DNA of 64,000 bases, taken from Saprospiraceae bacterium (GTDB lineage: Bacteria; Bacteroidota; Bacteroidia; Chitinophagales; Saprospiraceae). Of this stretch, positions 36,932 through 46,978 are shown piece after piece. The stretch is from positions 1-64,000 of the forward strand of contig JAIYAP010000059.1 in NCBI GenBank assembly GCA_027488935.1, written 5' to 3'. The translations under genes and the position numbers were made by a program. Numbering within the stretch: the stretch's first letter is position 1; every line of letters starts with the position of its first letter. Under the pieces are notes generated by a model. That model saw only the letters and a program-made list of their open reading frames with translations, made no database searches and had not been told where the DNA came from.

Positions 36932-38473
36932 TTATACCAATAAGGTGCGCATATCTGTTTTTTCACTTACAATACCGGCTACTTCGCCCACGGGTACACG
37001 TATCTGTGTCATGCTGTCGCGCTCGCGAATGGTAACGGTATCATTTTCAATGGTTTCGAAGTCGATGGTCACGCAATAAGGGGTGCCGATGGCATCCTGG
37101 CGACGGTAGCGACGACCGATCGCGTCTTTATCGTCGTATTGGCACTGGAAATACAACTTCAAACGGTCGTATACTTCGCGGGCCTTTCCAACCAGTTCTT
37201 CTTTATTTTTTACAATCGGAAGAATCGCGCATTTTACGGGTGCCAATGCAGCCGGAATGCGCAACACCGTACGGGTGCTGTCTTCACCTTGTGCATCGGG
37301 AACGGTTTCGTCCACCAAAGCATTGCTCATTACGGATAAGAACATCCGATCCAGGCCAACGGAAGTTTCAACGACAAAAGGCACATAACTTTCGTTAATT
37401 TCCGGGTCGAAAAATTGCATTTTTTTGCCGGAATGCTCGGTGTGTGCCTTCAAATCGAAATCTTTGCGCGAGTGAATTCCTTCTAATTCCCGGAAGCCAA
37501 AGGGGAATTCAAACTGAATATCGACTGCTGCGTCGGCGTAGTGGGCGAGGTTATCGTGGTCTTTAAATCGCAATTTTTCGGGCGGTGTAATCCGCGCGTG
37601 CCAAGCCATGCGTTTTGCCTTCCATTCCTGATAAAACTCGACCTGGGTGCCAGGGCGAACAAAATATTGCATTTCCATTTGTTCAAATTCGCGCATGCGG
37701 AAAATGAACTGGCGTGCAATGATTTCGTTCCGAAATGCTTTACCAATTTGGGCAATTCCGAACGGTACTTTTTGGCGGGTCGTTTTTTGTACATTCAGGA
37801 AGTTCACAAAAATCCCTTGTGCCGTTTCCGGGCGCAGGTACAATTTGCCATCTTCACTGGCAATGTTAGACATTTGGGTAGAAAACATCAGGTTAAACTG
37901 ACGCACTTCGGTCCAGTTGCGCGAGCCAGAATCGGGATCTGCGATTTCCAGTTCATCAATAATGGCTTTAATATCGGCCATATCGTTGTTGGAAAGGGCA
38001 ACTGCTAGCCGTTTTTCTATTACGGCTGCTTTTTGGGTGTATTCCAGCACGCGTGGGTTGGTTTCCCGAAACATGGCTTCATCAAAAGTATCGCCAAAGC
38101 GTTTGGCGGCTTTTTCAACCTCCTTATTGGCCTTACCCAGCATTTTCTGGATTTCGTCTTCGATCAAAACATCCGCGCGCGAACGTTTTTTAGAGTCTTT
38201 ATTGTCAATAAGCGGGTCATTGAATGCATCCACGTGGCCAGAAGCCTTCCATATTTTCGGGTGCATAAAAATAGCAGAATCCAAGCCCACGATGTTTTCA
38301 TTCATTTGGGTCATGGCTTTCCACCAATATTCTTTGATGTTGTTTTTCAACTCAACGCCCATCGGACCGTAATCATAAATACCGCTCAATCCTTCATATA
38401 TCTCCGAAGAAGGGTAAATAAATCCATATTCTTTCGCGTGTGAAACGAGCCGTTTGAATAAGTCCTCTTGCAT
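36932..38473 (-). CDS. glyS: Glycyl-tRNA synthetase (alpha2 type)
   Basis: This 513-aa class II synthetase charges tRNA-Gly. The N-terminal IYEGLSGIYDYGPMGVELKNN, motif 2 FRNEIIARQFIFRMREFEQ with EMQYFV, and the C-terminal anticodon domain beginning ALAPVKCAILPI are all typical of the single-chain dimeric enzyme. The frame is open to 38527, but the ATG at 38473 (MQEDLFKRLVSHAKEYGFIYP start) fits the family, and a near-consensus CATCTTTG box lies about 40 bp upstream of it on the minus strand. It could also be read through from the upstream membrane-protein gene. Confidence 0.95.
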   Translation of the reverse strand: MQEDLFKRLVSHAKEYGFIYPSSEIYEGLSGIYDYGPMGVELKNNIKEYWWKAMTQMNENIVGLDSAIFMHPKIWKASGHVDAFNDPLIDNKDSKKRSRADVLIEDEIQKMLGKANKEVEKAAKRFGDTFDEAMFRETNPRVLEYTQKAAVIEKRLAVALSNNDMADIKAIIDELEIADPDSGSRNWTEVRQFNLMFSTQMSNIASEDGKLYLRPETAQGIFVNFLNVQKTTRQKVPFGIAQIGKAFRNEIIARQFIFRMREFEQMEMQYFVRPGTQVEFYQEWKAKRMAWHARITPPEKLRFKDHDNLAHYADAAVDIQFEFPFGFRELEGIHSRKDFDLKAHTEHSGKKMQFFDPEINESYVPFVVETSVGLDRMFLSVMSNALVDETVPDAQGEDSTRTVLRIPAALAPVKCAILPIVKNKEELVGKAREVYDRLKLYFQCQYDDKDAIGRRYRRQDAIGTPYCVTIDFETIENDTVTIRERDSMTQIRVPVGEVAGIVSEKTDMRTLLV

Positions 38474-38572
38474 GCTGATCGTAATTGTGATGTGTTTATT
38501 AACTTTGAAGCCGCAAAGATGCGTCAAAACCGTTTAATTTTCCGCATGGTACACCTTCAACTGTGCGAAAAC

Positions 38573-40246
38573 TTACCGAACAAGGGTTTTCCATCCATCG
38601 CCGGATTGATAAATAAACACGGCGTCCGGACTGGGATTTTTAAGGCGCAGGTTGTACCAATTGTCTTTAAATTCGACTGAATATTCGTTGGTTTCATAGT
38701 CTTTGGCGCCCAATCCATACAACCACCACCAATTACCCCACTGATCAAACTGAACCCGAATGAGCCCGTCTTTGGGATCCGGTATCGAAGCGGTAATGCC
38801 GTCTTTACTGGAATTCATGTTGTAAAAGGCTATTTCATGGGTATCGATGCTCAAATCGCGGTGTTCCGTGATCTTAAAAGCATCCGCCAAAGCCGAACCT
38901 TTGACATAATTTCGGAACATCCAGATCCCCTCATAATTATCCGCCAACGACAATACATACAGTTCCTTTTTGTCGAACCAAACGAATTCACGCAGCAATT
39001 TTCGATAAATTCGCTCCATTTCTGCCCAGTCGCCAATACTCAAAGACATTAAATGGATCGATAAAATTAAATACAGGCAGGCGGCAAAATACTTCCACCA
39101 ACGCGCCAACCAGGAAAACAAGATCGCCACGATGGGTAATACAAACAAAGCCGTCATATACCCATAACGATCATTTTCATTGTACAACAACCATTCAAAA
39201 TGGAGGTTAGACACCGGAAATGCCGCTAGTATACCTAACCATAACAGCACAACCAATACTTTAATACGTCCGGGCAATCCATTCCGCAAAAAAACCACGG
39301 CCAAGGCCATGGCTGTGAGTAAAACATACCCCATTAACACGATAAAATCGGTACTCATCCAGTTGAAAAGTAGCGTCTTATCGCCATGCGACCAGTGTCG
39401 GGCAAAAAAGATCGGCTTTACCACATATTTCAAGGGGGCAGATAGCATTTTTACGCCGTCAAATTGAAGCATCCGTTTTTCACCATAATGCCCCACCCAT
39501 TGTCCCAGGGTTATTTTATTAAATACAAAAAAGAATATGTATAAACCAATCTGCGGCAAAGTCATAAATTTAAAAACCTGCAACCAATTAACAGCCCTGT
39601 GCGCCTCTGGCAAATCTTCCCCATCGGCACTTTTTGCGCGGGTTGCGCTGAATTGCCAACCAATGAGCAGGCCATGCGTTAAAAGTGGTATTGCCAAGGC
39701 TAGTTCCAGGGTAAATAAATTAAGCAACATCCATCCATGCGCATACCACAAAACACGGGTGCGCCCATGTGTAATGTACTGCATGGTGCATAAAAGGGCA
39801 GCGAGGGTACAAATGCCCGAAATCATGTAATGCAAACAAACCCGCCACACCGTAACCTCCGGATGATACGGTGAAAACAGAAAAAACAAAGCTCCGAAAA
39901 CAGCGGTAAACCTGCCATACGGCGTGCCCCATACTTCACTGATTTTCAGCAAAAAAAAGTACAAAAGCCAGCCGTTCAGGGTATGAAAAAGGCAAAAAAG
40001 CAGGTACCAGGGCAATCCATAGGTACCAAAAGCCTGATACATGCTATAATTAATCAATTGCAACACCTGTTGATGTCCGCCGTATCCAAAGGAGTATATA
40101 AAAGCCCACCACGGACCTTTATCATACAATTCCTGCCAGCCCAAAAAATCGGATACAAAACCGGCATTGCGTGCAGGCCAATGCACGAGCAATACGCCCA
40201 GAAAAAAACTCAGGAAAACTAAATAGTCGCGGGTCTTGATGTTCAT
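38573..40246 (-). CDS. Polytopic membrane protein of unknown function
   Basis: This 557-aa protein has roughly ten to eleven membrane helices over the first 420 residues and a soluble C-terminal part of about 130 residues (from about WFDKKELYVLSLADN). The N-terminal pattern (first helix, then a periplasmic loop with aromatic residues and DFLGW) resembles GT-C type membrane glycosyltransferases, but I see no defining motif. It lies 25 bp downstream of the peptide-binding lipoprotein gene, in the leftward etfB-to-glyS run. Confidence 0.7.
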   Translation of the reverse strand: MNIKTRDYLVFLSFFLGVLLVHWPARNAGFVSDFLGWQELYDKGPWWAFIYSFGYGGHQQVLQLINYSMYQAFGTYGLPWYLLFCLFHTLNGWLLYFFLLKISEVWGTPYGRFTAVFGALFFLFSPYHPEVTVWRVCLHYMISGICTLAALLCTMQYITHGRTRVLWYAHGWMLLNLFTLELALAIPLLTHGLLIGWQFSATRAKSADGEDLPEAHRAVNWLQVFKFMTLPQIGLYIFFFVFNKITLGQWVGHYGEKRMLQFDGVKMLSAPLKYVVKPIFFARHWSHGDKTLLFNWMSTDFIVLMGYVLLTAMALAVVFLRNGLPGRIKVLVVLLWLGILAAFPVSNLHFEWLLYNENDRYGYMTALFVLPIVAILFSWLARWWKYFAACLYLILSIHLMSLSIGDWAEMERIYRKLLREFVWFDKKELYVLSLADNYEGIWMFRNYVKGSALADAFKITEHRDLSIDTHEIAFYNMNSSKDGITASIPDPKDGLIRVQFDQWGNWWWLYGLGAKDYETNEYSVEFKDNWYNLRLKNPSPDAVFIYQSGDGWKTLVR

Positions 40247-40271
40247 ATTGGTGTATGCTTGGAAACGGTCG

Positions 40272-41933
40272 TCAATTTACCAGTACTGGCTGTTTTTTCA
40301 CGCGTTTTAAAGACAATAAATTAATGCTGTTGCGCGAAAGTCCTTGAATGTTGCGGTAGGCAAACTGGGCCGTTTCATCATAAAACAAAAAAACAACAGG
40401 CGCTTCTTCCAGGAGTATGTTGTCCATTTGTTGATATAGCCTGTACCGCTTGGCCGTGTTGGTTTCTAGCAGACTTTGTTCATACAGTTGGTCGAAGGTA
40501 CTGTTTTGAAAACGGGTATAATTGGGTGGCGCGGTATTTTTTCCATAAAAGCAGGTTAAAAAACTTTCCGCATCGGGATAATCGGCAATCCAGGAGGCCC
40601 GGAAGAAGGGCAAGGTGGTATTGCGCATCCGTTCGCGCAGGGTGGCCGTTTCCAGTAGATCAACCTGCACTTTGATGCCGAGGTCTTCCCATTGACGCAC
40701 AATAAAGGTGCATAAATCGATGTATTCCTGGTTGCAGTACAATTGAATGAGGGGCAAGTTTTTCCCGTTGGGATACCCGGCGGCGCGCAATAATTCGGCT
40801 GCTTTTTTCGGATCGTACGTGTAGCCAGGCGTTTTTAGTGCATCAAAAGAAGGCAGGCCCCTTGGGGTGAATCCTGCATTGGCAGGTTTCCCTACGCTGT
40901 TTCGGAGGGTGCGCAACAATAAATTGCGGTCAAATCCATAATTCAGGGCTTGTCGAATGTTGCGTTGTTGCAATGGGCTGGCACTGCTTGCATCGATTCG
41001 GATGCCCAGGTATTCCGTATTGAGGTAAGCGTTTTTATAAAAATAAATAGAATCTGCCATGCGCGGCTGTAAGGTGCCTTCCGGCGTAAGCAATTCGTTG
41101 ATGTACGCACTTTCCAGGCCCCAAAAATAATCCAGCCGTCCCTTTTTAAATTCAAGAAACGCTGTTTTTCGGTCGCCAATAAACGTAACCTTTACGGCAT
41201 CCAGATACGGTAAAGGCACGCCAACACTGTCTTTTTCAAAATAATGCGGGTTTTTGACCAGCACCAGCGCCTGGTTTTCTTCCCAAATTTTGAACTGAAA
41301 CGGGCCTGTTCCAATAGGGTGTCGCCGAAAATCGCGGCCATAAAAATCCAGCGCCTCCTTTGGTACGATGGAAGCGTATTGCATGCTCAAGATTTGGAGC
41401 ATCGGCTGGAAAGGCGTTTTCAAATGCAAGACAAATACCGAATCGTTTTCGGCTACAAAAGGCAGGGAATCGGTCACCCGATCTTTAAAGATCCAACTAC
41501 CGGGTTTGGGCCACTGGGCATCCAACAGGCGCTCAAAACTAAAAACGACATCTTCAGCGCGCAATAAACGGCCTTTTCCACCTGGAAATACGGGGTGATC
41601 ATGGAAATAAACATCTTGCCGCAACCAAAACCGGTACGTCAGGCCATCCGCACTGATTTCCCAGCGGGTGGCAAGGCAAGGCTGAATTTCCAGCGCGTCA
41701 TTCAGTTGTACCAATCCGTTAAACAAACAATCAACTGCCCAAATATTATTTTGAGTACGTGCAAAAGCCGGATCCAGCGAGGTGATCGGATTGTGTTGAT
41801 TGTATCGAAAAGCGCTGCGGTGCGCTTGTTTTCCTGGTTCGTGGGTGCAGGAAAACAAGGCAAGCAGGCATAAAAAGCCTAAAAAAGTATAAATGCTTGG
41901 GTAGTGGCGGGTATCAAGTGAGGGTGTGTGCAT
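40272..41933 (-). CDS. ABC transporter substrate-binding lipoprotein (SBP_bac_5)
   Basis: This 553-aa protein belongs to the peptide/nickel-binding family 5. It has a signal helix and lipobox LFSC (about residues 26-29), then the typical ITSLDPAFA, LATRWEISADGLTYRFWLR and AEDVVFSFERLLD segments and the SIVPKEALDFYG-type region. It likely binds oligopeptides in the periplasm. No permease or ATPase genes adjoin it, so its transporter is encoded elsewhere. Confidence 0.9.
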   Translation of the reverse strand: MHTPSLDTRHYPSIYTFLGFLCLLALFSCTHEPGKQAHRSAFRYNQHNPITSLDPAFARTQNNIWAVDCLFNGLVQLNDALEIQPCLATRWEISADGLTYRFWLRQDVYFHDHPVFPGGKGRLLRAEDVVFSFERLLDAQWPKPGSWIFKDRVTDSLPFVAENDSVFVLHLKTPFQPMLQILSMQYASIVPKEALDFYGRDFRRHPIGTGPFQFKIWEENQALVLVKNPHYFEKDSVGVPLPYLDAVKVTFIGDRKTAFLEFKKGRLDYFWGLESAYINELLTPEGTLQPRMADSIYFYKNAYLNTEYLGIRIDASSASPLQQRNIRQALNYGFDRNLLLRTLRNSVGKPANAGFTPRGLPSFDALKTPGYTYDPKKAAELLRAAGYPNGKNLPLIQLYCNQEYIDLCTFIVRQWEDLGIKVQVDLLETATLRERMRNTTLPFFRASWIADYPDAESFLTCFYGKNTAPPNYTRFQNSTFDQLYEQSLLETNTAKRYRLYQQMDNILLEEAPVVFLFYDETAQFAYRNIQGLSRNSINLLSLKRVKKQPVLVN

Positions 41934-41951
41934 ACAATCAGCAACAACAGC

Positions 41952-42548
41952 CTAGCTTTTTTGCTCCCGCCGTTTGATTTCATCCCTGATCTTTGCCGCA
42001 GATTCATATTCTTCCGCTTCCAGCACTTCACTTAGGCGCTTTTGCAAAATATCCATCGAATAATGCTCCAGCGCGGCGGTGTCAAATTGCATATCCGGCT
42101 CGGAAACAGAGGTAGAAACGCCGCTACCTGATTCTTGCTCCTCCAAAATAACGCCCGCTGCCTCCAGGATAAAATCGTATGTAAAAATCGGGCACTCAAA
42201 TCGCACCGCCATCGCAATGGCATCCGAGGTGCGCGAGTCTATTTCAAAAATTTCACCATTCTTTACACAAATCAAACGCGCATAAAAAATTCCGTCCAAT
42301 AAGTTATTGATAACCACCTCTTTGAGTTTAATATCAAAGGTGTCGAGGGCGCTTTTAAACAAATCGTGGGTCAGTGGGCGGTTGGGTACCATGCGTTCCA
42401 TGGCGACTGCAATGGCCTGGGCTTCAAAACTGCCAATTACGATGGGCAGCCGACGTTGTCCACGCCGCTCGCCTAATACCACCGCATAATTATGTGACTG
42501 CGTCATACTGTGGGATAAAGCCACAATGTCCAGTTCTATTCGTTTCAT
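41952..42548 (-). CDS. Bifunctional nuclease family protein with UVR domain
   Basis: This 198-aa protein has the BFN/DUF151 domain (about 1-140: LPIVIGSFEAQAIAVAMER and IDSRTSDAIAMAVRF) and a C-terminal UVR motif (about 165-195: LQKRLSEVLEAEEYESAAKI), a combination common in Bacteroidota. Plant members of the BFN family show nuclease activity; the bacterial role is unclear. It is 26 bp downstream of etfA and 18 bp upstream of the peptide-binding gene. Confidence 0.9.
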   Translation of the reverse strand: MKRIELDIVALSHSMTQSHNYAVVLGERRGQRRLPIVIGSFEAQAIAVAMERMVPNRPLTHDLFKSALDTFDIKLKEVVINNLLDGIFYARLICVKNGEIFEIDSRTSDAIAMAVRFECPIFTYDFILEAAGVILEEQESGSGVSTSVSEPDMQFDTAALEHYSMDILQKRLSEVLEAEEYESAAKIRDEIKRREQKS

Positions 42549-42574
42549 TGTACAAAGGTTTTAAGTTGACCGGA

Positions 42575-43537
42575 TTAGTTGGCGGCTTTAAACTGCTTGA
42601 AGGCCTCGTTCAAACGGGGCACAATTTCAAACAAATCGCCGACCACACCATAATCCGCTGCTTTGAAGAACGGCGCTTCCGGGTCTTTATTGATCACTAC
42701 GATCACTTTAGAATTGTTTACGCCTGCCAAATGCTGGATCGCGCCACTAATTCCGATGGCAATATACAAATTAGGACGAATTGCAATGCCTGTTTGGCCT
42801 ACATGTTCATGGTGTGGACGCCAGTGGCTATCGGCAACCGGACGCGAACAGGCGGTTGTTGCACCTAAAGTGGTGGCAAGGTCTTCTACAATGCCCCAAT
42901 TACCAGGGTCTTTCATGCCACGTCCGGCACTTACGACAATTTCCGCTTCCGGCAAAGGCACCGTGCCTTCTTGCGTTTTTACCTCTTTTACCCGTATTTT
43001 GCTCGCATTGAGTGCAAGCGTAAGGGTTTCGGGAGCAACGGCACTACCCGTTTGTTCGGGTTTCACGGCATTGCCCATCAAAGAAATTACATTGACAGCG
43101 CCGGATAATTCATATTGCGCCACTGCTTTGCCAGAAAACACGGTTTTTTCAACCAGCAGGTTTTTACCTGCCAAAACGGGCAAACCGGTGGCTCCGGAAA
43201 TCAAACCGCCTTGAAAACGTACTGCCAATCGGCCGGCAACAGATTTACCCGTTGTGGTATGGCCCAAAATGACCACCTGTGCGCCCAATTGTTTGCTAGC
43301 GTCGGCAATGGCCTGGGTGTATAATTGACTGTCGAAATGCGTCAAACTGGCATCGGGCAGGTTCAAAACCCGTTTAGCGCCGTACGTACCCAGTACACTG
43401 GCATCGTCTACCGGGCCGAGGGTAAGGGCTACGCAATCCGTGCCGAGCAATTCGGCAACTTTTTTACCATATGTAACGGCTTCAAAAGCCGATTTTTTAA
43501 AATGACCGCGGGGGCTTTCTGCAAAAACGAGTACCAT
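42575..43537 (-). CDS. etfA: Electron transfer flavoprotein alpha subunit
   Basis: This 320-aa subunit carries FAD. The C-terminal FAD domain shows SAGRGMKDPGNWGIVEDLA, ATTACSRPVADSHW and the signature IAIGISGAIQHLAGVNNS. It pairs with EtfB to pass electrons from acyl-CoA dehydrogenases to the membrane quinone pool. It follows etfB by 47 bp in the same operon. Confidence 0.95.
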   Translation of the reverse strand: MVLVFAESPRGHFKKSAFEAVTYGKKVAELLGTDCVALTLGPVDDASVLGTYGAKRVLNLPDASLTHFDSQLYTQAIADASKQLGAQVVILGHTTTGKSVAGRLAVRFQGGLISGATGLPVLAGKNLLVEKTVFSGKAVAQYELSGAVNVISLMGNAVKPEQTGSAVAPETLTLALNASKIRVKEVKTQEGTVPLPEAEIVVSAGRGMKDPGNWGIVEDLATTLGATTACSRPVADSHWRPHHEHVGQTGIAIRPNLYIAIGISGAIQHLAGVNNSKVIVVINKDPEAPFFKAADYGVVGDLFEIVPRLNEAFKQFKAAN

Positions 43538-43584
43538 ATAATTGAAAATGGAAGTTTAAAATTGAAATTGGAGAACGACGGGCA

Positions 43585-44325
43585 CTAAATGACTTTTGCT
43601 TCTTCGTGGAGCAAACGCACTAATTCGACCATTTCGTTTGGATCGATCAGTTTTACACCCGCCTTTGCAGGAGGGAGGGTAAACTGGCTTACTTTTTCAA
43701 AACCATCAAAAGCAACCGCCGGAATTTCGGTGAGCGGTTTTGTACGGGCTGTCATGATACCGCGCATGTTTGGAATACGTTGTTCGGCCATACCTTTTGC
43801 TGCACTGAGTACAAAGGGCAAATCTACTTCCAGCACTTCTACCCCACCCTCAATATCGCGCTCGAGCGTAGCAACGGTTCCATTCAGGTCCAATTTGCTT
43901 GCATACGACACAAATGGAAGGTCCAAATATTCGGCCACCATTGCACCTACTTCCGAACCATTGTAGTCAATGGTTTCTTTTCCGAAGAAAATAAGGTCAA
44001 ATTGAGCGTTTTTGGCGTATTCCGCAATTTGTTTGGCCACAAAACCTGCGCTTTTCGGATCGGAATCAATGCGCACCGCATCATCGGCACCAATGGCCAG
44101 GGCTTTGCGAATGGTGGTTTCGTTGGTCGCTGGACCAACATTAATTACAGTAACCGTTCCGCCCAAGGCTTCTTTGAGTTCGCATGCCCGTACAAGTGCG
44201 TACCACTCGTCATAAGGGTTCATGATAAATTGTACACCTGCATTGTTAAATTCGGTGTTGTCGGCGTTGAACGAAATTTTTGCCGTTGTGTCGGGCGTTT
44301 GACTGATGCAAACCAATAGTTTCAT
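43585..44325 (-). CDS. etfB: Electron transfer flavoprotein beta subunit
   Basis: This 246-aa subunit has the AMP-binding fold of EtfB, with NPYDEWYALVRACELKEALGG and FFGKETIDYNGSEVGAMVAEY, and the recognition-loop region VDLPFVLSAAKGMAEQRIP. It is the first gene of a leftward series that continues through etfA, the BFN gene and beyond. A TACCTTTG box lies 77 bp upstream. Confidence 0.95.
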   Translation of the reverse strand: MKLLVCISQTPDTTAKISFNADNTEFNNAGVQFIMNPYDEWYALVRACELKEALGGTVTVINVGPATNETTIRKALAIGADDAVRIDSDPKSAGFVAKQIAEYAKNAQFDLIFFGKETIDYNGSEVGAMVAEYLDLPFVSYASKLDLNGTVATLERDIEGGVEVLEVDLPFVLSAAKGMAEQRIPNMRGIMTARTKPLTEIPAVAFDGFEKVSQFTLPPAKAGVKLIDPNEMVELVRLLHEEAKVI

Positions 44326-44401
44326 GAGAAAAAGTATGCTTTATTTGGCGGTGATCTTAATAGATGCCATGTCAGAAATAGCGCGTATTTTTGCGGGCGC
44401 G

Positions 44402-44409
44402 CAAAGGTA
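44402..44409 (-). promoter_or_regulatory. TACCTTTG promoter element of the etfBA operon
   Basis: Full match on the minus strand; the leader to the etfB ATG would be about 70 nt. No TTG is seen at the ideal distance upstream. Confidence 0.5.
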
Positions 44410-44493
44410 CTACAAAGGCGTTTATTTTTCAGAATAGCTTCACTTTGCGTAACAAAACAATTCGACTTTCGTTTAAATTCTACTACAAAAGCT

Positions 44494-44814
44494 ATGCTCA
44501 ACCGCCTGGAACACCTGCTTGGATTGTATGAATCCGCTCCAACCGATTCATTTATCCTGTTTGCGCTGGCCAAAGAATACGAAAGTAAGGACGATCCGGA
44601 CCGGGCCCTGGAATTTTACCTGCAGGTAAAAGAGACAAATCCAGGCTATGTTGGGTTGTACTACCACCTCGGAAAATTGTATGAAACACTACAAAAACCC
44701 GAATTGGCCTTGCAAACGTACAATCAAGGTGTTGAAGTGGCACAAATTGCCGGCGATCAACACGCAGCCAGCGAACTAAAAGGCGCAAAACTCAACCTCG
44801 AATATGAACTTTAA
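44494..44814 (+). CDS. Small TPR protein
   Basis: This 106-aa protein consists of about two to three tetratricopeptide repeats (for example FALAKEYESKDDPDRALEFY and YYHLGKLYETLQKPELALQTY). No signal peptide is visible, so it is probably cytoplasmic and binds protein partners. It overlaps the DUF4292 lipoprotein gene by 11 bp, which points to translational coupling with the envelope genes that follow. Confidence 0.85.
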   Translation: MLNRLEHLLGLYESAPTDSFILFALAKEYESKDDPDRALEFYLQVKETNPGYVGLYYHLGKLYETLQKPELALQTYNQGVEVAQIAGDQHAASELKGAKLNLEYEL

Positions 44815-45595
44815 ACAAATAGGCAGTTTTTTACTGGTTCTTACCCTGCTAAGTGCCAAACAAACCGGTTGCAGCAATAAACAAAATGCAGTGGGCACCC
44901 CAAAAGTGGCGACCAGCACCCGCAGCGCTGCTACCTTGAAAGACAAACTTGCCAAACGCGACCAGAAAAAACTGCAAAACCTATCCGCCAGCCTTCAATT
45001 GTCGGTCGATCAAAATGGACAAAACTTGTCTGCAAATGGCAACTTAATCTGGGTGCGTGACAGTATTGTGTGGTTTAATGTTAAAAAATTTGGAATTGAG
45101 GCCATGCGGGCATTGATCACCAAGGATTCAGTGTTTTTACTCAACCGTTTGGAAAAAACCTACACGGCAAAAGGGCTGGAAAGTTTGCAATACGAATACC
45201 AACTACCAGCAGGGTTTGAATTGATTCAAAGTGCAATTTTGGCCAATGCCTGGATGTTTTCGGATGTTACCCTGCAATCAGACCTGGAAGCAGGATTGCA
45301 CCGCCTGAGTGGCAATAATGATCAATATATTGCCCGGTATTGGATGGAAGAAGGCAGTTTTTTACTGCAAAAAGAGTCTTTTATGCAAAAAAAGGATGCC
45401 AAAACGATGACCATCGGCTTCGGACAATATCTGAAACTGGCAGACAATAGTTATTTCCCAACGGTACGCAGCTTTGAAGCAGTAGATCCTGAAACTGGCG
45501 CTATGTTTGTACAGGCATCCCTGTCTGACATTGAAATCAATTCCGATAAGTCATACAAATTTGAGGTTCCTGCGCATTATAAACGCATATTTTAA
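44804..45595 (+). CDS. DUF4292 lipoprotein
   Basis: This 263-aa protein has a signal peptide with a likely lipid-modified Cys at residue 23 (QTGC) and a LolA/LppX-like beta fold (SASLQLSVDQNGQNLSANGNL start). The family occurs in Bacteroidota just before an M23/EnvC-type gene, as here (TPR, DUF4292, EnvC). Lipid or lipoprotein transport in the periplasm is suggested by the fold but not shown. Confidence 0.85.
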   Translation: MNFKQIGSFLLVLTLLSAKQTGCSNKQNAVGTPKVATSTRSAATLKDKLAKRDQKKLQNLSASLQLSVDQNGQNLSANGNLIWVRDSIVWFNVKKFGIEAMRALITKDSVFLLNRLEKTYTAKGLESLQYEYQLPAGFELIQSAILANAWMFSDVTLQSDLEAGLHRLSGNNDQYIARYWMEEGSFLLQKESFMQKKDAKTMTIGFGQYLKLADNSYFPTVRSFEAVDPETGAMFVQASLSDIEINSDKSYKFEVPAHYKRIF

Positions 45596-45644
45596 ACCCC
45601 ACGGTCGGGCTTAATTGCCTAACAATAAGGAAGAATCCATACCA

Positions 45645-46976
45645 ATGCACCGATTTTTTACCTGTTTTAATACCTGTCGATTGACATTTATATACCGTCC
45701 AGCCTTGTTGCTGGGCCTCTTGCTGTTGTTCAGCCTTGCTTCCAGCGCCCAAAACCGGAAAGACCTGGAAGAAAAGCGCAAGAAAATCGTCAAGGATATC
45801 CAGATGACGGATAAAATGCTGAAAAAGACGACCAAAACCAAGGAAGTTACGCTGGATCGTTTTGTGACCCTCCAAAATCAAATCGAAAGTCGCGAATCCC
45901 TGATTCAAACGGTAGACCAAGAGATCACGGAAGCCGACGCCAGTATTCAACGCAACGGCGCTGTTGTTCAATCACTTTCAGTAGATATTGAGCGCATGCA
46001 GGCCGAATATAGCCGAATGGTGCGCAACGCATTCCGCCATAAAACCCTCAGCAATCCACTCCTATATATATTGTCTGCCGAAAACCTGAACCAGGCTTTC
46101 AGGCGTTGGTTGTTTTTGCGCAAATATGACCGCTTTCGAAAACAACAGTCGGAAGCCATCGTGTTTACCCGCAGTATGCTCTCCAAACGCATCAAGGAAC
46201 TGGAGCAAACCCGCATCGAAAAGGAAAATCTACTGGTGTTTTTACAAGGACAACGCTCAACCCTGACCACCGAATTGGTCGATAAAAACAAGTTGCTCAA
46301 GGGTTTGGAGCAGAACGAATCCAAACTTCGTCAGGATTTACAGGAAAAACAACAGGCCCACGAAAACCTGAACCAAGCGATTGAAAAGGTGATTCAAGAG
46401 GAAGTCCGAAAACGGGTGGAAGAAGCCCGAAAAGTGAAGCCCACCCCGGCACCTACCATTTCCGATGCCCCGGTGGTATCGACCAATAAAGAAAATAATG
46501 CCGCCGTTAAACCCAAACCGAATGTCAATACAACACCTGCGACTGCCCGGGAAGATGTTTCATCCAGTGCTTTTCGTTTAAAACGCGGCAAACTGCCCTG
46601 GCCCGTCGAAAACGGCTTTATTTCGCGCGGTTACGGCCCCCAAAAGCATCCAACTTTAAAAAACATTGAAATCACCAACAACGGCATTGATATTCGCACC
46701 GACGAATCGGCCGATGTGTTGGCGGTGGCAGAAGGGCTTGTGGCAGGTGTGCAATTTATTCCCGGGCATGACTACACCGTCATTTTACAACATGGCGATT
46801 ATTATACGGTGTATTCCAATTTGAGCGTAACCCGCCTGTCGAAAGGAGATCGTATTGGTGCAAAACAATCCATTGGCAAGGTGAGTAGCAATCCAATCAC
46901 CGGCAGTTCGGAGTTGCATTTTGAGTTGTGGCACGAAAAAGAGCGCATGAATCCGATTACCTGGATTCGAAAATAG
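45645..46976 (+). CDS. EnvC-like murein hydrolase activator
   Basis: This 443-aa protein has an N-terminal signal helix (about 18-34, ending Ala-Ser-Ser-Ala-Gln), a long coiled coil (about 35-265), a Pro/Thr-rich linker and a C-terminal LytM (M23) domain from about 325. The LytM domain lacks key zinc ligands: the HxxxD position reads NNGID, the His before the last strand is kept in SELHFELW, and the Y-x-HL site reads YSNL. Such degenerate LytM proteins activate amidases instead of cutting peptidoglycan, as EnvC does. The ATG at 45645 is used; the TTG at 45615 is in frame but unnecessary. Confidence 0.85.
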   Translation: MHRFFTCFNTCRLTFIYRPALLLGLLLLFSLASSAQNRKDLEEKRKKIVKDIQMTDKMLKKTTKTKEVTLDRFVTLQNQIESRESLIQTVDQEITEADASIQRNGAVVQSLSVDIERMQAEYSRMVRNAFRHKTLSNPLLYILSAENLNQAFRRWLFLRKYDRFRKQQSEAIVFTRSMLSKRIKELEQTRIEKENLLVFLQGQRSTLTTELVDKNKLLKGLEQNESKLRQDLQEKQQAHENLNQAIEKVIQEEVRKRVEEARKVKPTPAPTISDAPVVSTNKENNAAVKPKPNVNTTPATAREDVSSSAFRLKRGKLPWPVENGFISRGYGPQKHPTLKNIEITNNGIDIRTDESADVLAVAEGLVAGVQFIPGHDYTVILQHGDYYTVYSNLSVTRLSKGDRIGAKQSIGKVSSNPITGSSELHFELWHEKERMNPITWIRK

Positions 46977-46978
46977 GG

